A stretch of 64,000 nucleotides of DNA from Microvirga sp. TS319. GTDB taxonomy: Bacteria; Pseudomonadota; Alphaproteobacteria; Rhizobiales; Beijerinckiaceae. The DNA lies in the NCBI RefSeq assembly GCF_041276405.1, contig NZ_JBGGGT010000001.1:169501-233500 (forward strand), in the 5' to 3' direction. How positions within the stretch are numbered: position 1 is the stretch's first letter; each line of letters opens with the position of its first letter. Below the pieces are notes generated by a model. It ran no database searches. It was not told the origin of the DNA and saw only the letters and a list, made by a program, of their open reading frames with translations. The position numbers were made by a program, and so were the translations under genes. Of the stretch, positions 1 to 7,976 are shown in pieces.

Positions 1-67
1 CTATCCGACGAGCTGGACTGATCGCATGACGAGCTGATGCCAGCGGCCGATCCTGGAGGAGGAGTGT

Positions 68-1858
68 ATGCCGGTTTACAAGGCCCCTGTCGAAGACGTC
101 ATGTTTCTCTTGAACGACGTTTTCCAGCTCGAGCGTCACAACAATCTGCCGGGCTTTGCGGATGCCACGCCGGATGTGGTGGAGGCGATCCTCTCCGAGG
201 GAGCCAGACTCTGCGAGGAGGTGTTCGCTCCCCTGAACCGCACGGGGGATCTGGAGGGCTGCACCCGCAATCCGGACGGTTCCGTGACGACGCCGAAAGG
301 CTTCAGAGAGGCCTATGAGGCCTACGCGGCCGGCGGTTGGATGGGCCTGTCGATGCCGGAGGAATACGGCGGCCAGGGACTGCCCTCGACGCTGAACACC
401 GTCATGCAGGAATTCGTCTCCTCCGCGAACCTGTCCCTCGGCATGTATCCGGGACTGACCCAGGGTGCCATCGCGGCCCTTCTGGTTCATGGGACCGAGC
501 AGCAGAAGAAGACCTATCTGCCGAAGATGGTCGAGGGCGCCTGGACCGGCACCATGAACCTGACCGAGCCCCATTGCGGCACGGATCTGGGCCTGCTCAA
601 GACCAAGGCGGTCCCGAACGGCGACGGTTCCTATGCGATCTCGGGCACCAAGATCTTCATCTCGGCCGGTGAGCACGACATGGCTGAGAACATCGTGCAT
701 TTGGTGCTGGCCCGGATCGAGGGCGCGCCAGCGGGGACCAAGGGCATCTCGCTTTTCGTGGTGCCCAAGTTCCTCGTCGACAAGGATGGTTCGCTGGGAT
801 CAAGGAACGGCGTGTCCTGCGGCTCGCTCGAGCACAAGATGGGCATTCACGGCAATGCCACCTGCGTCATGAACTACGACGGTGCGGTGGGCTGGCTCGT
901 GGGCCAGGAGAACCGCGGCCTCAATGCCATGTTCGTGATGATGAACGAGGCACGTCTCGCGGTCGGCGTGCAGGGGCTGTCGCAATCGGAGGCCGCTTAC
1001 CAGAATGCTGTCGCCTACGCGAAGGAGCGTCTGCAGGGCCGCTCCCTCGATGGCCCGAAGTTCCCGGACAAACCTGCCGATCCGATCATCGTGCATCCCG
1101 ATGTGCGCCGCACGCTTCTGTCCATCAAGTCCTTCAACGAGGCCGGGCGCGCGCTCCTCGTCTGGACGGCGCTGAAGAGCGACATCGCGCATCGTTCGGC
1201 CGACGAGGCCGAGCGTCAGTCGGCGGACGACCATATGGGCCTCCTGACTCCGGTGGTGAAGGGCGTGCTGACCGATCTCGGCTTCGAGAATACCGTGAAG
1301 GCGCAGCAGATGTTCGGTGGCCACGGCTATATCGAGGAATGGGGCATGTCGCAGTTCGTGCGCGATGCCCGCATCCCCATGATCTACGAGGGCGCGAACG
1401 GAATCCAGGCGATGGACCTCGTGGGCCGCAAGCTCGGGAAGGATGGCGGCCGCGCCATCATGAGCTTCTTCAACGAGGTCGGCGCGTTCTGCCAGGAGAA
1501 CAGCGACGGGAACCTGAAGGGCTTCGTCACTCCCTTGCAGCAAGGTCTCGAACACCTGCAGCAGGCCACCATGTGGTTCATGCAGAACGCCATGGCGAAG
1601 CCCGACAATGCCGGCGCCGGCGCCACCGATTACATGCATCTCTTCGGCACTGTCGCGATGGGCTATATGTGGGCCAGAATCGCGAAGGCCGCGCATGCCA
1701 AGAAAGCCCATGGAGACGGCGCGGCCGAGAGAATGGACGCGAAACTGCTGACGGGACGGTTCTTCATGGAACGCATGATGCCGGAAACCGGCCTGCGCCT
1801 GGCGCGCATCACGTCCGGTGCGGATGTCACGATGGCGATGTCGGTGGAGGCATTCTGA
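68..1858 (+). CDS. Acyl-CoA dehydrogenase (FadE-type, C-terminally extended)
   Basis: A 596-residue flavoprotein expected to catalyse the first, FAD-dependent step of beta-oxidation in the cytoplasm and pass electrons to ETF. The sequence shows the helical N-terminal domain, the flavin-loop motif TEPHCGTDLG near residue 165, and the C-terminal motif YEGANGIQ with the expected catalytic base Glu441. About 120 further residues form the extra C-terminal domain of the 580-600 aa acyl-CoA dehydrogenases. The ATG at 68 is preceded by GGAGGAGG. It is the first gene of a same-strand series with thiolase and hydratase/dehydrogenase, so a fatty-acid degradation operon is likely. Chain-length preference cannot be read from the sequence. 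Confidence 0.93.
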   Translation: MPVYKAPVEDVMFLLNDVFQLERHNNLPGFADATPDVVEAILSEGARLCEEVFAPLNRTGDLEGCTRNPDGSVTTPKGFREAYEAYAAGGWMGLSMPEEYGGQGLPSTLNTVMQEFVSSANLSLGMYPGLTQGAIAALLVHGTEQQKKTYLPKMVEGAWTGTMNLTEPHCGTDLGLLKTKAVPNGDGSYAISGTKIFISAGEHDMAENIVHLVLARIEGAPAGTKGISLFVVPKFLVDKDGSLGSRNGVSCGSLEHKMGIHGNATCVMNYDGAVGWLVGQENRGLNAMFVMMNEARLAVGVQGLSQSEAAYQNAVAYAKERLQGRSLDGPKFPDKPADPIIVHPDVRRTLLSIKSFNEAGRALLVWTALKSDIAHRSADEAERQSADDHMGLLTPVVKGVLTDLGFENTVKAQQMFGGHGYIEEWGMSQFVRDARIPMIYEGANGIQAMDLVGRKLGKDGGRAIMSFFNEVGAFCQENSDGNLKGFVTPLQQGLEHLQQATMWFMQNAMAKPDNAGAGATDYMHLFGTVAMGYMWARIAKAAHAKKAHGDGAAERMDAKLLTGRFFMERMMPETGLRLARITSGADVTMAMSVEAF

Positions 1859-1924
1859 TGGATTGGCGTCTTTCCGGCCGCAGCCAAGCGAAGGGCCGGA
1901 AACGCGAGACGAGTGAAGAGCCTA

Positions 1925-1973
1925 GAGCATCGAACGCGGGAAGTGGGAACCGGTTTCGCGTGCAAAGATGCTC
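1925..1973. repeat. Dispersed palindromic repeat, copy 1a
   Basis: A 49-bp element opening with GAGCATCG and closing with GATGCTC, with GTGGGAACCGG in the middle. An identical copy follows after 9 bp. It belongs to the family scattered through this window and lies between the acyl-CoA dehydrogenase and thiolase genes. Confidence 0.85.
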
Positions 1974-1982
1974 AAGCAAGGA

Positions 1983-2031
1983 GAGCATCGAACGCGGGAA
2001 GTGGGAACCGGTTTCGCGTGCAAAGATGCTC
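1983..2031. repeat. Dispersed palindromic repeat, copy 1b (tandem)
   Basis: Exact second copy of the 49-bp element at 1925-1973, 9 bp downstream and in the same orientation. Perfect identity suggests a recent local duplication or gene conversion. Confidence 0.85.
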
Positions 2032-2047
2032 AGGATCACAATATTAC

Positions 2048-2083
2048 AGCGTCGGACGTGAGTTCGATGTCACGTCCGACGCT
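2048..2083. repeat. Perfect hairpin beside the tandem repeat
   Basis: 14-bp perfect arms (AGCGTCGGACGTGA at 2048-2061 and its complement at 2070-2083) around an 8-nt loop. The arms resemble the GCATCGGACGTG arm seen at 26679, so this is probably the second module of the composite repeat. There is no T-tract after it, so it is not a canonical terminator. Confidence 0.7.
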
Positions 2084-2147
2084 GGAACTCTGAAAACGGT
2101 CCCGGAGCGATGCGCGTCCGGGACGATAGAGAGACCGGGAGGCTCCC

Positions 2148-3356
2148 ATGGCAGATGCATTTATCTTCGACGCAGTTCGCACGCCACGTGGGCGAGGCAA
2201 GCCCGATGGTTCGCTCCACGAGGTTCCCAGCGTCGACCTCGCCGTCACGGCGCTCGATGCGATCCGCAAGCGCAATGACCTCGACCCTAAGCTCGTGGAG
2301 GACATCGTCCTCGGCTGCGTCGATCCCGTCGGGGAGGCCGGCGGCGATATCGCACGCGCAGCGGCTTTGAAGGCGGGCTTCGGCAAGGAGGTGCCGGGCG
2401 TTCAGATCAACCGCTTTTGCGCTTCGGGACTTGATGCCGTGAATTTTGCCGCCGCGCAGGTGATGTCCGGCATGAAGGACGTCACCCTCGGCGGCGGCGT
2501 CGAATCCATGAGCCGCGTGGGCATGGGCGCATCCGGTGGCGCATGGCCGGTCGATCCGGGTATTGCGATCCCCAATTACTTCCTGCCTCAGGGCATCTCG
2601 GCGGATCTGATCGCCACCAAATACGGCTTCACCCGCGACGATGTCGATGCCTATGCGGTCGAGTCGCAGAAGCGCGCCGCGAGGGCGTGGGATGAGGGCC
2701 GCTTCGCCAGGTCCGTGGTCCCGATCAAGGACGTGAACGGCCTCACCATCCTGGCCAAGGACGAACACATGCGCCCGGGCACCGACATGCAGTCGCTGGG
2801 TCAGCTCAAGGCTGCCTTCGTGCAGATGGGCGAGATGGGCGGCTTCGACTCGGTGGCGATCGCGGCGCACCCGGACGTGGAGTTCATCGACCACGTGCAC
2901 CACGCGGGCAATTCGTCTGGCATCGTGGATGGGGCCGCCGCCGTCCTCGTCGGGTCGAAGGAGGGCGGCGCGAGGATCGGGGTCAAGCCGCGAGCCCGCA
3001 TCAAAGGGTTCGCGTCTATCGGGTCCGACCTTGCTCTCATGCTCACCGGGCCCATCGACGTGTCCGAGCTTGCGCTCAGGAAGGCGGGCATGACGAAGGA
3101 CGACATCGATCTCTTCGAGATCAACGAGGCGTTTTCGGCGGTGGTGCTGCGCTACATCCAGGCGCTCGATCTCGACCCGGCAAAGGTCAACGTGAACGGC
3201 GGCGCGATCGCCATGGGCCATCCGCTCGGGGCGACCGGCGCGATGATCCTCGGCACGGTGCTCGACGAATTGGAGCGCACCGACAAGCAGACGGCTCTGA
3301 TCACGCTGTGCGTTGCGGCCGGAATGGGCACGGCGGCGATTATCGAGCGAGTCTGA
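2148..3356 (+). CDS. fadA: Acetyl-CoA C-acyltransferase (thiolase)
   Basis: A 402-residue thiolase that cleaves 3-ketoacyl-CoA in the last step of beta-oxidation, or condenses acetyl-CoA units. The catalytic set is visible: nucleophile Cys91 in INRFCASGLD, His358 in AMGHPLGATGA and Cys388 in LCVAAGMG. The N-terminus MADAFIFDAVRTPRG is typical. The ATG follows a GGGAGG site. It lies between the acyl-CoA dehydrogenase and the multifunctional hydratase/dehydrogenase, which favours the degradative role over a biosynthetic phbA-type role. The 289-bp gap upstream carries the tandem repeat and a hairpin, so it may be transcribed partly from its own promoter. Confidence 0.93.
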   Translation: MADAFIFDAVRTPRGRGKPDGSLHEVPSVDLAVTALDAIRKRNDLDPKLVEDIVLGCVDPVGEAGGDIARAAALKAGFGKEVPGVQINRFCASGLDAVNFAAAQVMSGMKDVTLGGGVESMSRVGMGASGGAWPVDPGIAIPNYFLPQGISADLIATKYGFTRDDVDAYAVESQKRAARAWDEGRFARSVVPIKDVNGLTILAKDEHMRPGTDMQSLGQLKAAFVQMGEMGGFDSVAIAAHPDVEFIDHVHHAGNSSGIVDGAAAVLVGSKEGGARIGVKPRARIKGFASIGSDLALMLTGPIDVSELALRKAGMTKDDIDLFEINEAFSAVVLRYIQALDLDPAKVNVNGGAIAMGHPLGATGAMILGTVLDELERTDKQTALITLCVAAGMGTAAIIERV

Positions 3357-3382
3357 CGGACAGCGGAGACGGGAGAGAAACC

Positions 3383-5590
3383 ATGACGAACTTCACCAAT
3401 TTCCGCTTCGAGGTCGATGCCGACGGCATTGCGCTCGCCACCTGGGACATGACGGACCGGTCCATGAACGTCATCACCACCCAGGTGATAGACGAACTGT
3501 CCCGGATCGTCGAAACGGTCGCATCCGACGAGACCATCAAAGGGTGCGTCATCACGTCGGCGAAGGAGTCCTTCTCGGGCGGCGCAGACCTCAACAGGCT
3601 CCAAGCCTCGAACGCGGAGTATATGCGCGTCGCGAAGGAGGAAGGCGAGGAGGCCGCCAATTCCTTCCTGTTCGAGGAATCGCGCAAACTCTCGCTCCTC
3701 TATCGCCGCCTGGAGACCTGCGGCAAACCGTTCGCGGCAGCGATCCATGGCGTATGCCTCGGCGGAGCTTTCGAACTGGCGCTTGCCTGCCATTTCCGCG
3801 TTCTCTCCGATGCGGATGCGACCCGTGTCGGCCTGCCGGAGGTGAAGGTCGGCCTCTTCCCCGGGGCGGGCGGAACGCAGCGCGTTGCACGCCTGATGCA
3901 GACCGGCGATGCCCTGCAGATGCTCTTCAAGGGTGAGCAGATCCGCGCGCTGATGGCGCGCAATATGGGTCTCGTCCACGCGGTCGCCCCGCGGGACCAG
4001 ATCGTGCAGGCCGCGAAGGACTGGATCCGGAACGGCGGTTCGGCCGTGGCCCCCTGGGACCAGAAGGGCTACAAGCTTCCCTCGAACAAGGTCTATTCCG
4101 CGGCCGGCATGCAGATCTGGCCACCGGCCAATGCAATCTACCGTCGCGAGACACAGGACAATTACCCGGCCATACGGGCGATCCTGGAGGCGGTCTACCA
4201 GGGCCTTCAGCTGCCGATGGATCTGGCGCTCAGGGTCGAGTCGCGCTGGTTCGCCAAGATCCTGCGCTCGAAGGAGGCGGCGGCGATGATCCGCACGCTC
4301 TTCATCTCCATGCAAGATCTCAACAAGGGCGCGCGCCGGCCGAAGGACGTGCCCCCGTCGTCCATCAGGAAGGTCGGTGTCGTCGGCGCGGGCTTCATGG
4401 GCGCGAGCGTGGCCTACGTGACCGCAAATGCCGGTCTCGACGTCGTGCTGATCGATCGCGACGTCGAGGCTGCGGAGAAGGGCAAGGCTCATTCTCACAA
4501 GCTCATGTCCGATCAGATCATGAAGGGCCGCGCCAAGACGGCGGACCGCGATGCGCTGCTCGCGCGCATCAAGGCGACCGCGGATTACAACGATCTTTCC
4601 GAATGCGACCTCGTGATCGAGGCGGTCTTCGAGGACCCCGCCGTCAAGGCAGAGGTGATTCAGAAGGTCGAAGCCGCTATCCGTCCGGATTGCATCTTTG
4701 CCTCCAATACCTCGACCCTGCCGATCACAAGCCTCGCCAAGACCTCGAAGAACGCGGCTCAGTTCATCGGCATCCATTTCTTCTCCCCGGTCGAGAAGAT
4801 GATGCTGGTGGAGATCATCCGGGGCAAGGAGACGGACGACAAGGCGCTCGCCGCCGCGCTCGACTATGTGCGCCTGATCAGGAAGACGCCGATCGTCGTC
4901 AACGACTCTCGTGGGTTCTTCGCCAACCGTTGCGTGCTGGCCTATATCCTCGAAGGGCACCTCATGTTCATGGAGGGACTGCCCGCGTCCATGATCGAGC
5001 AGGCCGGCAAGCAGGCCGGCATGCCGGTGGGGCCGCTCTTGCTCAACGACGAGGTCGGCGTGGATCTCGGCCTCAAGATCCTGAAAGCCACGAAAGCGCA
5101 GCTTGGAGAAGCGGCGGTCATTCCACAGCAGGAGGAGTTGCTCTCCCGTCTCGTCGAGAAGGAGGGACGCCTCGGCCGTAAGAACCGGAAAGGCTTCTAC
5201 GATTACCCGGAAGCGGGCCAGAAGCGTCTCTGGCCCGGCCTCAAGGACCTGCAGTCGAAACAGGTGGAGGCCGAACTCGTCGATATGCAGGAGCTGAAGC
5301 AGCGTCTGCTGGTCACGCAGGCTCTCGAGGCCGCGCGGACCTTCGAGGAAGGCGTGATCACCGATCCGCGCGAGGCAGATGTCGGGTCCGTCCTGGGCTT
5401 CGGGTTCGCACCTTATACGGGCGGTGCCTTGTCCTATATCGACTTCATGGGCGCAAAGGCCTTTGTGGAACTGTGCAGGACACTGCAAGCGAAGCATGGC
5501 GATCGATTCGCCCCGCCGCGCGTCCTTCTCGACATGGCCGATTCCGGGGACACCTTCTACGGCAGGGCTGCGGCGAGAAAGGCGGCCTGA
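3383..5590 (+). CDS. fadJ: Enoyl-CoA hydratase / 3-hydroxyacyl-CoA dehydrogenase
   Basis: A 735-residue bifunctional enzyme for the second and third beta-oxidation steps. The N-terminal crotonase domain (about 1-190) has HGVCLGGAFEL and LPEVKVGLFPGAGGT, with Glu131 and Glu153 matching the catalytic pair. The NAD-binding Rossmann motif GAGFMG lies near residue 335, and the dehydrogenase His is in GIHFFSPVEKM near 465. Two C-terminal dehydrogenase modules follow. The start at 3383 is preceded by GGGAGAG and fits the family; an in-frame upstream extension into the thiolase gene is not needed. It begins 26 nt after fadA, so co-transcription is very likely. FadB and FadJ subtypes cannot be separated here. 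Confidence 0.93.
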   Translation: MTNFTNFRFEVDADGIALATWDMTDRSMNVITTQVIDELSRIVETVASDETIKGCVITSAKESFSGGADLNRLQASNAEYMRVAKEEGEEAANSFLFEESRKLSLLYRRLETCGKPFAAAIHGVCLGGAFELALACHFRVLSDADATRVGLPEVKVGLFPGAGGTQRVARLMQTGDALQMLFKGEQIRALMARNMGLVHAVAPRDQIVQAAKDWIRNGGSAVAPWDQKGYKLPSNKVYSAAGMQIWPPANAIYRRETQDNYPAIRAILEAVYQGLQLPMDLALRVESRWFAKILRSKEAAAMIRTLFISMQDLNKGARRPKDVPPSSIRKVGVVGAGFMGASVAYVTANAGLDVVLIDRDVEAAEKGKAHSHKLMSDQIMKGRAKTADRDALLARIKATADYNDLSECDLVIEAVFEDPAVKAEVIQKVEAAIRPDCIFASNTSTLPITSLAKTSKNAAQFIGIHFFSPVEKMMLVEIIRGKETDDKALAAALDYVRLIRKTPIVVNDSRGFFANRCVLAYILEGHLMFMEGLPASMIEQAGKQAGMPVGPLLLNDEVGVDLGLKILKATKAQLGEAAVIPQQEELLSRLVEKEGRLGRKNRKGFYDYPEAGQKRLWPGLKDLQSKQVEAELVDMQELKQRLLVTQALEAARTFEEGVITDPREADVGSVLGFGFAPYTGGALSYIDFMGAKAFVELCRTLQAKHGDRFAPPRVLLDMADSGDTFYGRAAARKAA

Positions 5591-5787
5591 GGCCATCGCT
5601 CGTCGTCATCCCGGCTTCGTGCGGGCGATGATCAGGGAGGCGCAGAACTCGTCCGATGGTGATGACAGGTTGAGATCCCAGGGTCGAGTCCGGCGCTGCC
5701 CGGACGGAAGGGAGGGGGAGGAGACAATCTTGACCCTCCCTCGGCGGCGTTCCATGACACGAGGACAGACACGACGGAGCCAGTGCC

Positions 5788-6297
5788 ATGAAGTCGCATT
5801 TTGCCATGATGGCGGCCTATAACGCGTGGTGCAATGAACGCATCTACGAGGCTGTGGCGCAATTGCCGGAAGCCGATTACCACGCGGACCGGGGCGCGTT
5901 CTTCAGGTCAGTGAGCGGTACATTGAACCATCTTCTCGCCACCGACCGTATCTGGCTCAAGCGCTTTACGGGTGAGGGCGATGCGCCGGAGCGGCTCGAT
6001 GCGGTCCTGTTCGAAAGGTTTTCCGACCTTCGGGCGGCGCGCCGTTATGAAGACAAGCGGATCATCGGCTATGTCGAGAGCCTATCGGAGGCGGAGCTCG
6101 CCGGACGGATCCGCTATCGCGGCATTACGAACCCTACCGAGACCGAGCAGCCGCTCGGTCCTGCCCTTGCGCATGTCTTCAACCATCAGACGCACCATCG
6201 GGGCCAGGTCCATTGCCTCCTGACAGGTTTCGGGATCGAGGCGCCTGTCCTCGATCTCCTCGCCTTTCAGAGGATCAGCGGATTGGGAATGGCATGA
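5788..6297 (+). CDS. DinB-family metal-dependent protein
   Basis: A 169-residue four-helix-bundle protein of the DinB/YfiT superfamily. The divalent-metal ligands are visible: His48 in TLNHLLATDR, and His133 and His137 in FNHQTHHRGQ. Members include thiol S-transferases (bacillithiol, mycothiol) and proteins of unknown substrate, so the reaction is open. The first 30 residues (AAYNAWCNERIY) are typical. Its stop overlaps the ATG of the broken thioesterase gene downstream (ATGA). Confidence 0.85.
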   Translation: MKSHFAMMAAYNAWCNERIYEAVAQLPEADYHADRGAFFRSVSGTLNHLLATDRIWLKRFTGEGDAPERLDAVLFERFSDLRAARRYEDKRIIGYVESLSEAELAGRIRYRGITNPTETEQPLGPALAHVFNHQTHHRGQVHCLLTGFGIEAPVLDLLAFQRISGLGMA

Positions 6298-6576
6298 ATC
6301 TCTGGCTGCGCCTGATTTCCCTCATCGTTGTTTCGTTCTTCAGGCCGAAAATCGATCCGTCGCGGGATGTCTCGCGTCTGAAATTCCGGGTGTGGCTGCT
6401 CGATCCTCAATGCCATCGCCTTGGTCCGCGCCGGGCTCTACGACAGGGCCCTCAAAGGCTACGTTCCCATGGCGAAGGTGCTGAACGGAGCCGGCATCGT
6501 GACGGAGCCGCCTCAGGCGGGCCCCGAGGTGAAGGCCTTCCTTCAAGCAGAAGAGACGTTGAAGAGAGCGGCGTGA
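6294..6576 (+). pseudogene. Thioesterase-family gene with internal deletion and frameshift
   Basis: The first ~34 codons (MNLWLRLISLIVVSFF then SRLKFRVW) match the start of the hotdog-fold acyl-CoA thioesterase family of about 180 residues. After FRVW the reading frame is lost. The family's C-terminal tail resumes in another frame (LNAIALVRAGLYDRALKGYV, ending in FLQAEETLKRAA). The central part containing the catalytic hotdog core is missing, roughly 250 bp. The remnant starts inside the DinB stop codon, so the two were once translationally coupled. It should not be functional. Confidence 0.75.
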
Positions 6577-6628
6577 TGGTTCAAGGTTGGTCCAGTCCCT
6601 TCAGCCTGAACTGCGAAGCGTGAGACTC

Positions 6629-7252
6629 ATGCCCCGTGTCATCGATTACTACTTCTCGCTTGTGAGCCCCTGGGCCTATATCGGCCATGTGCCCTTCATG
6701 GAAATCGTGCAGCGGCACGGGGTGGAGGTGAACTACAAGCCCGTTTTCCTGGGCCGCGTCTTTTCCGAGACAGGCGGATTGCCGCTGGGGCAGCGTCATC
6801 CGGTCCGGCAGCGCTATCGCCTCGTGGAACTGCAGCGCTGGCGCGAGAAACGCGGCCTGTCCTTCAATATCAGTCCGAAGCACTGGCCCTTCGATGTGAA
6901 CCTGGCCGACCGCTACGTGATTGCGGTCTCGACGACGGGCAAGAGCCCTGATGCGTTCCTGCGCCGCGCCTTCTCGGCGATCTGGGAAGAGGAGCGCAAC
7001 CTTGCGGATCCCCTCGTGCTCTCGGAAATCGCCGAGCAAGCGGGGCTGGATTCGTCCGCAGTGATGGATATCGCCACCGGCAGCACGACCGAGGCGATCT
7101 ATGCGCTCAATCTGGAGAACGCCGTGGCGAACGATGTCTTCGGGTCGCCGGCCTATGTCCTCGATGGCGAGGTGTTCTGGGGGCAGGACCGGCTTGAGCT
7201 GCTCGACGATGCCCTGGCCAGCGGGCGTGCGCCCTACAAGCCGACTGCCTGA
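6629..7252 (+). CDS. 2-hydroxychromene-2-carboxylate isomerase-like (DsbA/GST-kappa fold)
   Basis: About 207 residues with the thioredoxin-fold start DYYFSLVSPWAYIG. Ser13 matches the catalytic Ser of HCCA isomerase, and there is no CxxC pair, so it is not a disulfide oxidoreductase. The C-terminal FGSPAYVLDGEVFWGQDRLE is the family's signature loop. In naphthalene degraders the enzyme isomerises 2-hydroxychromene-2-carboxylate using glutathione, but no aromatic-pathway genes are nearby and the substrate is unknown. ATG 6629 was chosen because it starts the conserved fold; an in-frame start at 6587 would add 14 atypical residues. Confidence 0.83.
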   Translation: MPRVIDYYFSLVSPWAYIGHVPFMEIVQRHGVEVNYKPVFLGRVFSETGGLPLGQRHPVRQRYRLVELQRWREKRGLSFNISPKHWPFDVNLADRYVIAVSTTGKSPDAFLRRAFSAIWEEERNLADPLVLSEIAEQAGLDSSAVMDIATGSTTEAIYALNLENAVANDVFGSPAYVLDGEVFWGQDRLELLDDALASGRAPYKPTA

Positions 7253-7259
7253 GGCCGTC

Positions 7260-7961
7260 ATGCAACAGAGGACCATCGGGCTCATCGGCGGGATGAGTTG
7301 GGAAAGCTCGGCCGAGTATTACCGCATCATCAACGAGGAGGTGCACCGGCGCCTGGGGGGAGCGCATTCCGCGCGCAGTCTCATGCTGTCCGTCGATTTC
7401 GACGAGATCAAGCACCTCCAGCACGCAGGCGACTGGGACAGGCTTGCCGACGCCATGAAGGATGCGGCCCTTCGCCTGGAGCGGGGTGGCGCGGACTTCA
7501 TCGTGCTGTGCACCAACACGATGCACCGTCTCGCGGATGCGATCGCGTCGTCCGTGAGCATTCCGCTTCTGCATATCGCCGACCCGACCGCGCAGAAGAT
7601 CAGGACAGCGGGCCTTCGGCGGGTCGGTCTGCTCGGCACGGCCTTCACCATGGAGCAGGATTTCTATAAGGGCCGCCTGCAATCCCTCCACGATCTGGAT
7701 GTGATCGTGCCCGATGCCGCCGACCGCCAGGTGGTGCACGACGTGATCTACAAGGAGCTCGTGCTCGGCAGGATCGATCCTCGGTCGCGAGAAGCCTATC
7801 GTGGCATCATCGCGCGCCTGATCGAGAACGGCGCAGACGGCATCATTCTCGGCTGCACCGAGATCATGCTGCTGGTTTCTGGCGAAGACAGCGCGGTGCC
7901 GCTCTTCGATACGACGACGATCCACGCGGTCGCAGCCGTCGATCGCGCGCTCGGCGCGTGA
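7260..7961 (+). CDS. Aspartate/glutamate racemase family protein
   Basis: A 233-residue cofactor-independent racemase. The two catalytic cysteines are in place: Cys84 in VLCTNTMHR and Cys199 in LGCTEIML. The N-terminal IGLIGGMSWESSAEYYR is typical of the YgeA/aspartate-racemase branch, which can be broad-specificity. The ATG lies 8 nt after the isomerase stop, so the two genes are probably co-transcribed. It converges on the hybrid kinase with 15 nt between the stops. Confidence 0.87.
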   Translation: MQQRTIGLIGGMSWESSAEYYRIINEEVHRRLGGAHSARSLMLSVDFDEIKHLQHAGDWDRLADAMKDAALRLERGGADFIVLCTNTMHRLADAIASSVSIPLLHIADPTAQKIRTAGLRRVGLLGTAFTMEQDFYKGRLQSLHDLDVIVPDAADRQVVHDVIYKELVLGRIDPRSREAYRGIIARLIENGADGIILGCTEIMLLVSGEDSAVPLFDTTTIHAVAAVDRALGA

Positions 7962-7976
7962 TCGCTCATCGATTCC

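Noticed and set aside
1..21. Possible end of an upstream gene (frame reading LSDELD then stop)
   Set aside because: Only six codons are visible, so no gene can be supported.
800..1711. Long open frame (about 303 codons) on the minus strand inside the acyl-CoA dehydrogenase gene
   Set aside because: It is a reverse-frame shadow of a high-GC gene, with basic, His/Arg-rich sequence and no family match; the + strand gene is certain.
1925..2031. Two tandem 49-bp repeats with a short spacer as a CRISPR
   Set aside because: Only two copies, a 9-bp gap and the same element dispersed elsewhere; no spacers, leader or cas genes.
3152..5596. About 814-codon open frame on the minus strand
   Set aside because: It lies opposite the fadJ gene and has the composition of an antisense shadow with no recognisable domains.
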